DNA of 64,000 nt, from NCBI GenBank assembly GCA_029721435.1, contig CM056584.1:14829739-14893738 (forward strand), read 5' to 3'. Position numbers and translations under genes: made by a program. The notes beneath the pieces are model-generated. The model was given only the letters and a program-made list of their open reading frames with translations. It did not search any database and had not been told where the DNA came from. This DNA comes from Gymnothorax reevesii. Its lineage: Eukaryota > Chordata > Actinopteri > Anguilliformes > Muraenidae. Below, piece after piece: positions 1 to 11,545 of the stretch (position 1 is the stretch's first letter; the number at the start of each line of letters is the position of its first letter).

Positions 1-512
1 ATGAGAACCTGGTCCCAAACCTGGACCCTGCTTAGGCTTGGAAGTGTGTTCCCATTAAACTGGTCTGACAAATTGACTAAAGCTGGGTAAACTTAGGCAA
101 GGTCTCAATCCTGAGGCCTACTTAGGACTGGAAGCTTGTTCGAATCACGACTTGAGCTTTCGGAGTATGCTGCCGTGAAAGTGCATGTTGCGTATAACAA
201 AGACAAAGTGTTTCCACAAACAATACTGACAGCGATCTGAGCGCAAAATGCTGACTTAACAATCCAGCAACTTGCACACATAGTAGAGGGCATGAATTCC
301 TGTCAAACAGGATAACCATGTCATGAGATGTAGCCAAGGGCAGGGCAGACACACAAGGAATTCACATGAGGATGGTGACAATATCTACTCAATAGTTAAT
401 CCACTTGGAATGTTTTCCAAGTACTAGGTGGGACATTTTCCACAGATCCGGCAAGCCCTGAATACTCATGCTGACATAATTTCAGTCCCCTTATCATTCT
501 AGGCCGTGAGGT
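1..512. other. No gene seen
   Basis: No splice-compatible coding exon or recognisable repeat was found here. Short open frames overlap on the minus strand without any family resemblance. Confidence 0.5.
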
Positions 513-1316
513 GGCTCATTTTATTTATATGAAAAGGGTGGAAAGGTTTGACCCCTACAAGTCAAGCTATACTTCGTGATGTATATAAATCACCATTGCT
601 GGCTGCTGGACTCCTGTGCGTTTGACCCTGGCACGTCAATGTCAGCAACTTCACCTTGAACCCTTGCAGGGACAGTGAGCCTTTAAGGGGTAAATAAAAG
701 CCAAATATTCAGTGAAGGCCGACAAAAATGTGCTTTACCTTTTCTTGAAGCTAGAAGAGTCCACTACTTGATAACCAAAGTGCCAGCATGTTTGGACTGT
801 ACCAGCAAGACCCTTTTTCAGGAGCGAGAAAAATCAAAATATTCATGCGAAGGCCGACATACACGTAATTTCCCTTCTCTTGAAGCTGGAAGGGTCGCTA
901 TTCAAAAACTGAAGTGCCAGCAAGTTTTGCGTGTACTAAACCCTTGCCAGCAAGACCCACTTACGGGGGGGGGTATGGTTTCACCTTGTGCAGAACAGCC
1001 TTTGAATACAGTGTAGACCAGGGGTCCTCAAATACAAATCTTTAAGGTCCACAAAGAAATTTGTCAATGAGTCAAAGGTCCGTTTATTAGTCGGTCAAGA
1101 CACGACAAATCAACGTATCTCCCACCAACCAGCCAACTCAATAATACTGTGGTGTAAAGTAGAAAAATAAAATGCAAGACTCAACGATAAAATGTACTTT
1201 TCATTTTAACACACATTCTCCTCCAAAATTCCTCAGGTAAATAAATATATCAGGAGAACTGTGTTGTGGTTAAAGAAAACAAAATGTCCTTTTCATAAAA
1301 ACAACAAAAAATAATG

Positions 1317-2508
1317 AAGGCTTGCGTAAAAAGATTGTGGAATACTTTAAAAACAATGTTCCTCAACATCAAATTGCACAGGCTTTAAAGGTCTCATCAT
1401 GGACAGCACATAACATCATCAAAAAAATTCAGAGAAACTGGAAAAATCTCTGTGCGTAAGGGACAAGGCCGAAGACCTTTACTGGATGCCCATGATCTTC
1501 GGGCCCTCAGACGCCACTGCATCACTCAGGGGCATGATTCTGTCATTGACATTACTAAATGGGCCCAGGAATACTTCAAGAAACCACTGCCTGTAAACAC
1601 AGTCCGCTAAAACTCTATCATGCAAAAAGGAAGCCATTGTTGAGCATGACCCAGAAGCACCACCATGTTCTGTGGGCCGAGGCTCAATTAAAATGGATTA
1701 TAGCTAGGTGGCGAAGTGTTCTGGGGTCAGACAAGTCCAAATTTGACATTCTTGTGGGAAATCATGGGCTTTGTGTCCTCCGGGCTAAAGAGGAGAAAGA
1801 CCACCCCTCCTGTTATCAGCGTTCAGTTCAAAAGCCAGCATCTCTGATGGTATGGGGTTGCATTAGTGCATATGGTGTGGGACACTTTCATGTCTTAAAA
1901 AGCAGCATGAATGCTGAAAGGGATATAAAGGTTTTAGAGCAACATATGCTCCCTTCCAGACGACATCTATTCCAGGGAAGGCCTTGTGTATTTCAGCAGA
2001 ACAATGCAAAACCACATGGTGCAGCTATTACAGCATGGCTTCATAGTAGAAGAGTCCATGTGCTGAACTGACCTGCCTGCAGTCCTGATCTTTCACCAAT
2101 TGAGAACATTTGCCTATAATCAAACAAAAAGTCCATCAAAGGAGACCCAAAACTCTGCAGCAGCTGGAAGCCTGTATTAAACAAGAGTGGGACCAAATTC
2201 CAATGGCTGAACTCAAGAAACAGGTCTCCTCAATGCCCAGACGCCTCCACTTTGTGTTAAAAAGAAGAGGGGATGGTACACCATGATAAACAGGCCCCTG
2301 TCCCAACTTTTTTGAGACCTGTAGCAGCCATCAAATTTGAAATTCGATCATTTTGTGGATAAAATTGTAAAATTTCTCAATTTCAACATTTGCTATGTTA
2401 TCACTGTTCTATTGTGAATAAAATATTCGTTTGAGTGATTTGAAAGTCATTGCGTTTTGATTTTATTCACAATTTACACTTTGTCCCAACTATTTCGAAT
2501 TGGGGTTG
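1317..2508 (+). mobile_element. 5'-truncated Tc1/mariner-like transposon
   Basis: The right terminal inverted repeat (about 2458-2508, ending ATTGGGGTTG before a TA at 2509-2510) matches the ends of the full-length copy at 31049-32641. The left end is missing: homology to that copy starts abruptly at about 1317, inside the transposase N-terminal region. The left 270 bases and left terminal repeat are absent, so this copy cannot be mobilised. Confidence 0.85.
1330..2286 (+). pseudogene. Broken Tc1-like transposase
   Basis: Reading-frame pieces match a DDE transposase of the Tc1 type: a helix-turn-helix-like beginning near 1380-1550, then an open frame at 1559-2071 holding the VWGCIS block, then SPIEN-like sequence after 2071. 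Frameshifts and stops separate the pieces. The conserved block that normally reads QQDNAKPH reads QQNNAKPH here, so the second catalytic aspartate has become asparagine. The gene is dead both by frame and by active site. Confidence 0.8.
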
Positions 2509-2690
2509 TAAATAAATCCTTAGAACAATACAAAACACACCCCTGGAAAGAATCCAAAACAGACATATCAGGAGGGGGTAAATAACACTTTTCTCTTTAA
2601 ATACAGACACAAAGGACACAAGAAAGGAGGAAAAATCCATCACTTCAGTCATACAGTCTTTATTATTTATGCATCAGAGAATGCGTTTAC

Positions 2691-3617
2691 CCAACACCCA
2701 TCCCACTCTGAGTGAGCATTACCCAACACCCACCCCACTCTGGGTGAGCATTACCCAACATCCACCCCACCCTGGGTGAGCATTACCCAACACCCACCCC
2801 ACTCTGAGTGAGCATTACCCAACACCCACCCCACTCTGGGTGAGCATTACCCAACACCCACCCCACTCTGGGTGAGCATTACCCAACATCCACCCCACCC
2901 TGGGTGAGCATTACCCAACACCCACCCCACTCTGGGTGAGCATTACCCAACACCCACCCCACTCTGAGAGAGCATTACCAAACACCCACCCCACTCTGAG
3001 TGAGCATTACCCCAACACCCACCCGCCTCTATGTGAGCATTACCCAACACCCACTCCACTCTGGGTGAGCATTACCCAACACCCACCCAACCCTGGGTGA
3101 GCATTAGCGAACACCCACCCCACTCTGAGTGAGCATTACCTAACACCCACCTGACTCTGAGTGAGCATTACCCAACACCCACCCCACTCTGAGTGAGCAT
3201 TAGCGAACACCCACCCCACTCTGGGTGAGCATTAGCGAACACCCACCCCACTCTGGGTGAGTATTACCCAACACCCACCCCACTCTGAGTGAGCATTACC
3301 CAACACCCACCCCACTCTGGGTGAGCATTACCCAACACCCACCCCACTCTGAGTGAGCATTACCCCAACACCCACTCGCCTCTGTGTGAGCATTACCCAA
3401 CACCCACCCCACTCTGAGTGAGCATTACCCAACACCCACCCCACTCTGCGTGAGCATTACCCAACACCCACCTGCCTCTGTGTGAGCATTACCCAACACC
3501 CACCCCACTCTGAGTGAGCATTACCCAACACTCGCCCCACTCTGAGCGAGCATTACCCAACACCCACCCCACTCTGAATGAGAAATAACCCAACACCCCA
3601 CTCTGAGTGAGCACTCT
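2691..3617. repeat. 32-bp minisatellite, about 29 copies
   Basis: Tandem units of 32 bp built around CATTACCCAACACCCACCCC and a CTCTGAGTGAG or CTCTGGGTGAG tail. Neighbouring units differ by a few substitutions and rare single-base gains. No long open frame spans it. It directly follows the Tc1 remnant. Confidence 0.95.
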
Positions 3618-4290
3618 GCTGCGGGGACAGTGACAATAGTGAGACTGATGAGAGCATGTAAATGATTGCCATAATCATAAGCAGGCCCCGTCAGGAGCAA
3701 CTATTATTTTAGTGACTGTCCTGTCACGTTAGTCAGGAACTTGAATGGCCAGTCGTGCCACTTAACTATTCTGAGACCTGTTCATGTCATCTGTTCTTTC
3801 GTCTATCGTCAGTCCCCAGGTACAATCACCAACAACCGTGTATATCAGACATTGTGGGACATAAAATTAATGTTTCTTGATTTTCCAACGTTGTAAGGCT
3901 CCCTATTGCGATTTTTTGCTGTTATTTTTCCATCTCTGGAATGTCATTAATATCAAAATAAAAGCATTTTATGTTCTAAATACGATACTGACTGAAAATT
4001 AACCCTTTCATGCATGGAGTCTTTTTTTCTCTATATATGCCTGCAATTTTGGGCACTGCTGCATATATTCCACTCTAGTGGAAGCTATTGCATCATCCCA
4101 TACAAAAACTCCCATTGGCAGGTCATTGCAATGGGAAAAAGTAGTCATTTAAAGAATAAAGATAGAAACATTTTTTTTTCAAATATTGTTTTACATCCTT
4201 TAGGATGAATAAATCCACTTAGTAAAAAAATCCTGACTGAGTTTTTCATAATTCATGCATGAGAGGGTTAATTTGGATACTGTTAATTTT
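3618..4290. other. AT-rich, no gene seen
   Basis: No coding exon, RNA gene or clear repeat structure recognised. A short imperfect palindrome (CATGCATG-type ends near 4010 and 4255) suggests a small degenerate MITE, but its boundaries are not clear. Confidence 0.35.
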
Positions 4291-5843
4291 TATATCCCCG
4301 AACGCCGAATGGCGTGTTCGGCGATTTTATTTTTTCGCCCGACTGCCGCTGCCGCCACGCTAAGTGTTAACGCGATAACTTCAGTAATATTTCAATTACA
4401 AATTTCAAGTTTTGCACATAAGTAAGTCTCATAAATAGAAAGAACTGATACAACTTTGGACTATTTACGATTTCTAGATTGGCCACCAGGGGCCAAAAAC
4501 TGATTTACTTGTTATCGCAATAACTTCAGTAATATTTCAATTATAAATTCCAAGTTTTGCATATAGTAAGTATCATAAAGAGGAAAAACTGATTTGGACA
4601 ATTTACAATTTCTAGATTGGCCACCAGGGGCCAAAAACTAAAAAAAAAAATCACTGTTCCGCGATAACTTCAGAAATATTTCAATTACACATTTCAAGTT
4701 TTGCACATAAGTAAGTATCATAAAGAGGAAGAACTGATTCGATTTTGGACAATGTATGATTTCTAGATTGGCCACCAGGGGCCAAAAACTGATTTACGTG
4801 TTAACGGTATAACCGCAGTAATATTTCAATTAGAAATTCCAAGTTTTGCAGATAAGTAAAAATCATAAAGAGAAAGAACTGATTCGACTTTGGACAATTT
4901 ACAATTTCTACATTGGCCACCAGGGGCCAAAAACTGAAAAAATCACTGTTTTTATTATATCTCTGGAAATATTTCTTCGATTGACCTCAAATCAAGTGCA
5001 TATGAAAGGTCATGACCTGAGGATGTGTCCCACCATGACATTATACCTGTTTGCTTCAAATTTTTGACGCAAGGTGGAGCTTTGTCACATAAAATTCACC
5101 ATTTTTCCAGTATCTTTGGAACTATTCGTCCAATTGACATGAAACTATCTGCAAGGTCATGACCTCACAACGTGTCACATGATGACATCTGTTATGGCCC
5201 CAATTTGTTATTACATATATGACAGCAAGGGATGACAGACACAATTTAAAAAACTTAAACACATTTAATTGAACAAACACGTTTAACTAATCTACTATCT
5301 ACTCTACTGACCAAGATTGATAAATACAAGAACAAAAATATTTATAGTCCCTTTGGTGGGGTTGCTTGGTGATGTCCTGGGTGAGGAATATGCTCCAACA
5401 CGGGCAAAAATCCACAAGAAACTTCACAGGTCTTGAACAGAATGACAGGTCTGGTCACATTTATCCTTCTCCTAGCAATTTCTCCTACTACTCCACTCTC
5501 TCAATTTTTCTCTTTATATACTCTTTTGCAGACCCCTCCCACATTTAGACCTCTTATTTTAATTCTCTGGGACTTGTCCAAGACATGCCCAAACCTAGCT
5601 CCATTCTGGGCTTAACATAAGAAAGGTAAAAACTGCCATCTAGTGGCTTCTATTTGCATTACACATCATACCTGTATGGTTCAATATTTTGCCACCAGGT
5701 GGCGCTTTCTGATGGAAAAATTACCATTTTGGCCATATCTTCAGAACCATTTGTCCGATTCACCTGAAATTAAGTTTAAATGAAAGTCCATTCAAGGTCT
5801 ACTCGAGGATTGGAATATTGGAGGATTGGGGTTCGGGGATATA
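4291..5843. mobile_element. Non-autonomous element with 13-bp TIRs and CTCF-like tandem motifs
   Basis: The ends are perfect inverted repeats: TATATCCCCGAAC at 4291-4303 and its complement at 5831-5843. A hairpin (CGAACGCC/GGCGTGTTCG) follows the left end. The body has about four tandem monomers of 140-150 bp, each containing GGCCACCAGGGGCC (near 4479, 4618, 4770, 4912). A second copy lies inverted at 37918-38997. A solo LTR (5190-5663) is inserted in this copy. The hairpin head plus tandem-repeat core recalls pearl/HINE-type (Helentron-derived) elements; that assignment is inference. Confidence 0.75.
5190..5663 (-). mobile_element. Solo LTR, Ty3-type retroelement
   Basis: A 474-bp sequence, the reverse complement of the LTR at 34736-35239: it starts TGTTATGGCC and ends GCATTACA. 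It is flanked by a 4-bp duplication (CATC at 5186-5189 and 5664-5667). The sister copy of the host element at 37918-38997 has the uninterrupted site (near 38090-38105), so the insertion is proven by an empty-site comparison. A TATATAAA-type promoter box lies near 5513-5522 on the minus strand. Confidence 0.9.
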
Positions 5844-6588
5844 CCCCCAGCCGTCGCCTCTGACGGCATATGCCTCGTTATGTGATGAAATGGGTTACCC
5901 TTTTAAAAAGAAAGGTCTTGCTGGCAAGGGTTTGGTACACACAAAACTTGCTGGCACTTCGGTTTTTGAATAGCAGACCCTTCCAGCCTCATCGAAGGTA
6001 AATCATGTGTTTATCGGCCTTCGCATGAATATTTTGACTTTTCACCCCTGAAAAAAAGTCTTGCTGGCAAGGGTTTGGTACAGTCCAAACATGCTGGCAC
6101 TTCGGTTTTCAAGTAGCGGACTCTTCTAGCTTCAAGAAAAGGTCAACCACGTTTTTGTCGGCCTTCACATAAATATTTGGCTTTTTTTTTTAACCCCTTA
6201 AAGACTCACTGTCCCTGCAAGGGTTCAAGCTGAAGTTGCTGACATTGACAAATTCATGATGCCGCATCATCACCCCACAAGCCCATGTAGTTGATTTCGT
6301 TGTAGCGTTCACATAAATTAAACCTCTTTTGGAGCCCTTTAAAAAGGGTGCCAGAGTGAAACGTACTGGAGTCCAACAGCCAGCAATGGTGATTTATATA
6401 CATCATGAAGAATAGGTTGACTTGTTGGGGTCAAACCTTATATCCCTTTTCACATAAATAAAATGGGCCAGCTCCCGGTCTATTCCTGAACTGCTGCCCC
6501 TGGAATCACTTTATTTCATTATTGCTTCATCTGTGCATTTGTTCATCTGGCCAATCAGCAGTACACCAGTCATAGCATTAAAAATATT

Positions 6589-7021
6589 GGGGGGAGTGGA
6601 ATTTTGGAAAGGGGGAAAATTGATGTTGCCAAAAAATCACTCCCCTCTCCATTTCTGATCTGTTTCCTCAACAGTCAAGTTTTTCCTGTAATTTTAGTCT
6701 TCCTGTTGGGATATGCAACTGCAGCAAATATGGAGTCCAACAGTGCTTTCAATTAAAGATCTGGGGGAGTAGAATTTTGGTAAGGGTGAAAATTTATGTT
6801 GCCAAAATTTAACACCCCCCCCCCCCTCCATTTCTGATCCTTTTGTACAAATTCTGGGGGCGTGTGGAATTATGGCAGAGTGGAAAATTCATGCTGCTGT
6901 AATTTCACTCCCCTCTCCCCTCTCCCCCACTCCCCCTCTATGTTACTGTAGTGAATATTAAGTCTTGCATTAATAACATCTGGGGGGAGTGGAATAATGG
7001 GAAAATTAATGGTGCCATAAA
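6589..7021. repeat. Four diverged GGGGGAGTGGAATTTTGG-type repeats
   Basis: Related blocks start near 6589, 6762, 6853 and 6979. Each has a G-rich opener, a GTGGAAT core and a GAAAATT-ATG-TTGCC tail, and two are followed by a C-rich CACTCCCC stretch. They are diverged direct repeats with no coding potential. Confidence 0.55.
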
Positions 7022-7715
7022 TATTGTCTCCACAGTTTTCTACAGTTGCAGTTTTTGTCTATATTTTAGTTTGGGAATCGTGGATCTACCTGTGCTTCTC
7101 GTGAGAAAACACTGCCACTGGGATTCTGCCATCTGTCTGCCTTGTTTAAGTTCTGTGCCTGGCTTAGCCATGTTTAGGATTCTTGTGTTTAGTGACCACT
7201 GCCTGCCTGACTATTCTTAGTTTTGCGTATTGTGTTTTTTGGTAAATTAGATTTTTTACTTTATTCTGTTTCATGCCATGCTTTCATTCCCTTTCCTTGT
7301 CTATTTCTGCCATGCCATGCTTTGCACTATGTCTACCCCGTCTTGTCTTGTAGGTCTTTGCTCACGGTCCCTAGTCTTTCGTGCCACTCATTCGGGTGAT
7401 TTATTGGTTTCTGGGTTTTCAATCTTCCTTCATTATCTCGTGTGCTTCCTTCCTCTCTCTTTTACTATCCACTAACCAATACTAGTTTGTTGTTTTCGCT
7501 GGATTACTAACCAATATTAACATTGTATATTTTTTACTAACTTACTAACGTGCACTCGGGATTGTATAGCTGCACATACTAATTGACTAACGATCTCTCA
7601 GCAATCGCCCAATTCTAATCTACGCCCTCTTGCCTAACTCTGTTGCAGCTTCTGTGAATTTCCACGTATACTTTGTGCTTTCCTTTTCTTTTATCTATGC
7701 ACTTTAGTACTCCTT
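7022..7715. other. No gene seen
   Basis: T-rich sequence without splice-supported exons or known repeat ends. Short open frames are not similar to anything recognised. Confidence 0.35.
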
Positions 7716-8640
7716 AACCAGAGCTGTTGTTTGTTCATAGGATTGTCTCGTGAACCCTGTCTGCGTTTGGGCTTCTGCCTTATTCATGTAATTAAATAAT
7801 TCCTAGTGTGTCACTCCCAATGATTGTACCATTGATTGCACCTGTTCTCCCTGGTCATTTGTTTCACCCGGATGTGTATTTAAGATGTCTGTTTAGTCAC
7901 TTCCAGTCGTCAGATCGTTCTTCCTAGCTTCCTGTGCCACGCTTGTTTACGCCTTGATTCTTAGTAATTTATCTTTCTGACTGGACCGCCTGACTACCAA
8001 GCTTTGCCTATTCCCTGTATTGTACCGCATTCTTGTGTATCGACCTGTTTTTGCCTGACTACGGATTTTGTTTTTGGTGCCCTGGTCCTGATTCTGGATT
8101 TCGCCCTTTGGATACTGATTTTGGATTGCGGACTTTATACTGTTGCCAGCTCTGTTAGGGGGGTTACCCCCTTCAGAAATAAAGTCTCCTTTTTGCATTC
8201 ATTTGGTTTTTGCTATTGGTTCATTTCGTAAATCACAACACTCTGTGCACATTGAATTTCCTAACCGGAGCCGTATGTCTGTTTATGATCCCCGTCTGCG
8301 TTTTGGCTTTTGCCCATTTCATGTGATCAGGTTCTCCCTCATGTTTGCTCCTTTGTAATCAGTCTGATTTCCTGCACCTGTGTTCTGTTTAGCATGTGAC
8401 TTCCCGTATGTGTATATTAGGAGTCATCTCACAGGAGTTCCCTGTCAGAACATTTTTTTCAGTTTGCTTGTGCCACGCTTTTCTTCGCCTAGTACTCTTG
8501 AGTGATTCTGTTCTGACTGGACCGTCCCTGATTACGATTTTTGGCTCTGTTTTGGATTTTGTTGCATCTGTGTTTTTTGACCCCTTTTCTGTTTGACCAC
8601 GAGTACTGTTATTGCTACCCTGGTGTGCCAAATTCTATTC
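7716..8640 (+). repeat. Two diverged LTR-like copies
   Basis: Two blocks (about 7716-8230 and 8231-8640) share an ordered set of words, for example GTGCCACGCTT followed by C/T-rich text and a CTGACTGGACCG-type segment. The first ends with AATAAAG near 8180, a plausible polyadenylation signal. The pattern fits two old copies of an LTR or a related non-coding repeat. No primer-binding site or pol sequence was found next to them. Confidence 0.45.
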
Positions 8641-8690
8641 AATTTTGGGTGGAAGAAGCAATTTCGATTGATCCGCTATCCATTTTGTAA

Positions 8691-8693
<3 letters not shown>

Positions 8694-8726
<33 letters not shown>
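8694..8726. repeat. (TA)n microsatellite
   Basis: Uninterrupted alternating T-A run of about 33 bases, followed by a T-rich tract. Confidence 0.95.
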
Positions 8727-8729
<3 letters not shown>

Positions 8730-8781
8730 TTTTTTATTTTTTTTTTTTGCTTCAGGGCCACATCCTGTCTCTTGCCCAAGT

Positions 8782-9066
8782 TCAGTCAAACACAAACTCC
8801 CCACACTGACCCAAAACAGCGTCCATCTTTTTGTGCATTTCTGCAGATGATCCCAGAGTCTCTTTGAGCAACTCCCCATTCTCTGATACTCCACTGCGTC
8901 GCTCCATAATTTCGGTGCTGGGCAGCGCGTTGGGCATTTTCCTCGCTCCCAGCTCGCGCACTTTGCGGTAGATCAGAGCAACTCCCATGCCAATTAGGAG
9001 AAATCCCCACACTATAAATCCAAATAGGTAAACATCTTCCATGACTTCAAGGGATAGTGCCGCCAT
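8782..9066 (-). CDS. Small single-pass membrane protein, hypothetical
   Basis: I do not recognise this gene. From the ATG at 9066 it encodes 94 residues: a short N-terminus (MAALSLEVMEDV), one hydrophobic helix at about residues 13-33 (YLFGFIVWGFLLIGMGVALIY), then a positively charged stop-transfer patch (RKVRELGARK) and a hydrophilic, acidic-ended tail of about 50 residues. By the positive-inside rule the C-terminus would be cytosolic. The frame is open further upstream (to 9402), but that part is low-complexity and not protein-like, so the internal ATG is preferred; it is followed by a second in-frame ATG at residue 9. The layout resembles SMIM-type microproteins. No splice sites or neighbours support it further. 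Confidence 0.45.
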   Translation of the reverse strand: MAALSLEVMEDVYLFGFIVWGFLLIGMGVALIYRKVRELGARKMPNALPSTEIMERRSGVSENGELLKETLGSSAEMHKKMDAVLGQCGEFVFD

Positions 9067-9430
9067 ACAAAGAACTTGCCTTCTCGACCACGCGTCCCCA
9101 ACATAGCCAGCAGCAAAAGTCACGTCCGGGCAGCGCGGTACGCCAGGTGCTCTGCTTCTTGGTGAAAAAATTCTGTTAATCACATTCTGGGACCAGCTAA
9201 TTAATTCCACCTTTACTTGAAGAACCTCAGCAGCAGACGGAGGGTCCAAAAAAAGGAAAAAGGAGGGGGGTAACGGGACAATGCAGGACAAAGAGAGAAG
9301 ACACAGGCAGGAGCAGAGAAGGTGCGACTGCTCTCCAGAGAAGGCGGAAGAAGAACCAAAAGGATCCAATTGCGGAATAATTTTAATCAAATTCAAAGGC
9401 ACAGAAGCAGCATACAGTCTTGCTTCCGCG

Positions 9431-10410
9431 ATTGGCGCTTGTCAATTTATTCTGGTCATTCGGTGGGTGAAATATTAAAAACCGATACCTTTACTAAAAT
9501 AATGCTGCTTATTGTACCTCAGAGGTCACAATATTAGATAAGGTAGAACTGTCCTCAAAAACTCAGTGATTGGAGCTTGCCAATTTATTCATTTTATTTG
9601 GTTAAATATTAAAAAGCGATACTTTTAGTGAAATTAGCCTTCCTTTTTTCATGTGTAAATTCCACCTCAAAACTTACAACATTAAGCTATATAACTCCCA
9701 GATGGCATACGGATGTGGGCCACATCAGGCAACGATCCGGCACTTTTGCCATTCTTTTGGCTAGGACTAAATGTGAGCCTAAAGTGGCCCATGTGGAAAA
9801 TGCTGAATTTTGCCCGCGTATCACAAAACGTATATGGCCCACAATTTGTAAATATTTGGCAGAGTGACAATAGTCAGTCTGAAAGTGAACCAAAATACCA
9901 CAATATGTAAAGGTTTGTCCTTGCAGTCCCTCCCCCTGCTGCATTCTTCACCTCCACCTTGATGGGTAACAGGTGTGGCTCGTTAAGGTGGAGGTGAAGG
10001 TTTGTTATTTAAGGGTTGGCTGCGCCACAGATTGGTGCAGCAGCATTTTGTTCCTGGAGCCCTACGATGCGTCTGTGTGCTGCTGCTTCCCTCCTGGTTT
10101 TGTTATTCAAATTAAAGATTTTTTATATTTATACTAAGCCTGAGTATTTGGGTCCCTTGTCTTGTTTTTGGGTACATGGTCCCAGTCCCCGCCAGCCTCA
10201 TGCCTTCTGCCGGCGGGGGCAAAACCATGACACAATATTGGCTAAGGTACAGGTAGAACTGTCCTCAAAAACTCTGTGATTGGAGCTTGCCAATTTATTC
10301 ATTTTATTCGGTTAAATATTAAAAAACAATACTTTTACTGAAATTAGCCTTCCTTTTTTCATGCGTAAATCCAACTTCAACACTTATAACGTTAAGCTAT
10401 ATGACTGTAA
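9431..10410. repeat. Diverged direct repeats around an insertion
   Basis: The stretch 9543-9700 (GTAGAACTGTCCTCAAAAAC and following) recurs at 10253-10410 with few differences, and a more diverged copy of its middle part is at about 9431-9510. The sequence between (about 9700-10240) is unrelated and looks like a separate insertion, with a CACCTCCACCTT/AAGGTGGAGGTG inverted pair near 9950-10000. Confidence 0.6.
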
Positions 10411-11395
10411 AAAAAAAAGCATGCATTAAAATGATAGAAACAGTTTTTTAATTAGTTTCACTTAAGATCAATATTTAATTATTTGCTTTTTTCCTTCATG
10501 CATTCATCCGGATTATCATGTTTTGAAGCTGCGTAGAGCTGTGCACGAACAGCATTTCTGGTGAACAGCTGCGGACTGTAGGATAGAGCGAAATAGCGTT
10601 CACGAGAGGGGGGATAGAGTTTTGGCAGGGAGTTGAAAAATGGCACAAAGTTGCGAGCAGCACCCTCCCATCTCCGAGCCACCACCACAAAAAAGACAGT
10701 GCATCTCTTACATGGCTCACGCCGTTTTCTGTCCACTTTTCATCCAGCGTCATCCTCCTGCACGCCAAGCACAGGTGACTAATAAATTAAGGTTCATCGG
10801 TCCACCCTCTTGCCCTTTCACTGCTGCAAATTTTGAAGTCTGTGTCAGTTTGGGGTTAAGAATAACAATCAAATGCACATAACGTTTGATCGAAAACCTG
10901 ACTCGGTTGGCTGACGCTACTTTACGTGAGCTAGTTAAGCAATTAAAGAATAAATAATGACACGAGACAAAAATCGTAGTGAATAAACATATTTAAGTAT
11001 AGTACCAAGTCTTACATATTAAAGGGTACAAAGTTTACTTTCTAAGTTTAAAAAAGAGTGGCATGGCCAGTGACGAACCGTTTCCCACACATATAAACAT
11101 GGGAAGACACTGGATACACAGCTTTCCCTCTTCATCTCCTATTAACTCTCCTTTCTGGATTGTTCCCTTTTCCAGGTAGGATGGGGAACCTTGGGTCCGG
11201 ACTGATCATTTTCTTGGAGGTGTAACCCGCACACAACAACTTTTGGGCATTTTACTGCTCAATTATCGCACTTATTTCAAGTTGATTTCAATGCATAAGG
11301 GCGTTAGTTTTCCCCCAAAAAGGGGCGCGGCCTTTGTGCTGAGCTCTTGATGACGTTGACCGGTTGTCTCTATCCTCCCTCTCACAACAGCTGTC
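10411..11395. other. No gene seen
   Basis: No exon, RNA gene or repeat recognised. Open frames on both strands near 10480-10880 overlap each other and have no protein-like features. Confidence 0.35.
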
Positions 11396-11545
11396 TTATG
11401 ATGTCACGTGCAAGAGCGGATTGACTCCTCTATGACGTCATGTGCAGGATCGATAAATGGTGCCGACGATGGATGATTATTCATTGCACAGCAGTCTTTG
11501 TCCGTGACTACACAACATTTTGTGGCTCCTATACGAATGGTAAGT
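11396..11545 (+). promoter_or_regulatory. Candidate promoter with CRE-like sites
   Basis: A perfect CRE palindrome TGACGTCA lies at 11433-11440, a CRE/E-box composite TGATGTCACGTG at 11399-11410 and a further TGACGT at about 11350. A strong splice donor (GAATG|GTAAGT) follows near 11540. This would suit a TATA-less promoter and non-coding first exon for the coiled-coil gene downstream. It is inference only. Confidence 0.3.

Larger units (their letters stand above)
513..6469. repeat. Nested repeat block bounded by long inverted arms
   Basis: The stretch 513-960 reappears inverted at about 5920-6469. The outer ends match well: bases 513-538 pair with 6444-6469 with two mismatches. Inside each arm a shorter motif (CTTGCTGGCAAGGGTTTGGT or its complement) occurs twice. 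The interval contains a Tc1 copy, a minisatellite and a 13-bp-TIR element. This is either one large non-autonomous element with long inverted termini that later collected insertions, or two inverted copies of one repeat that happen to flank them. No target duplication was identified. Confidence 0.55.
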
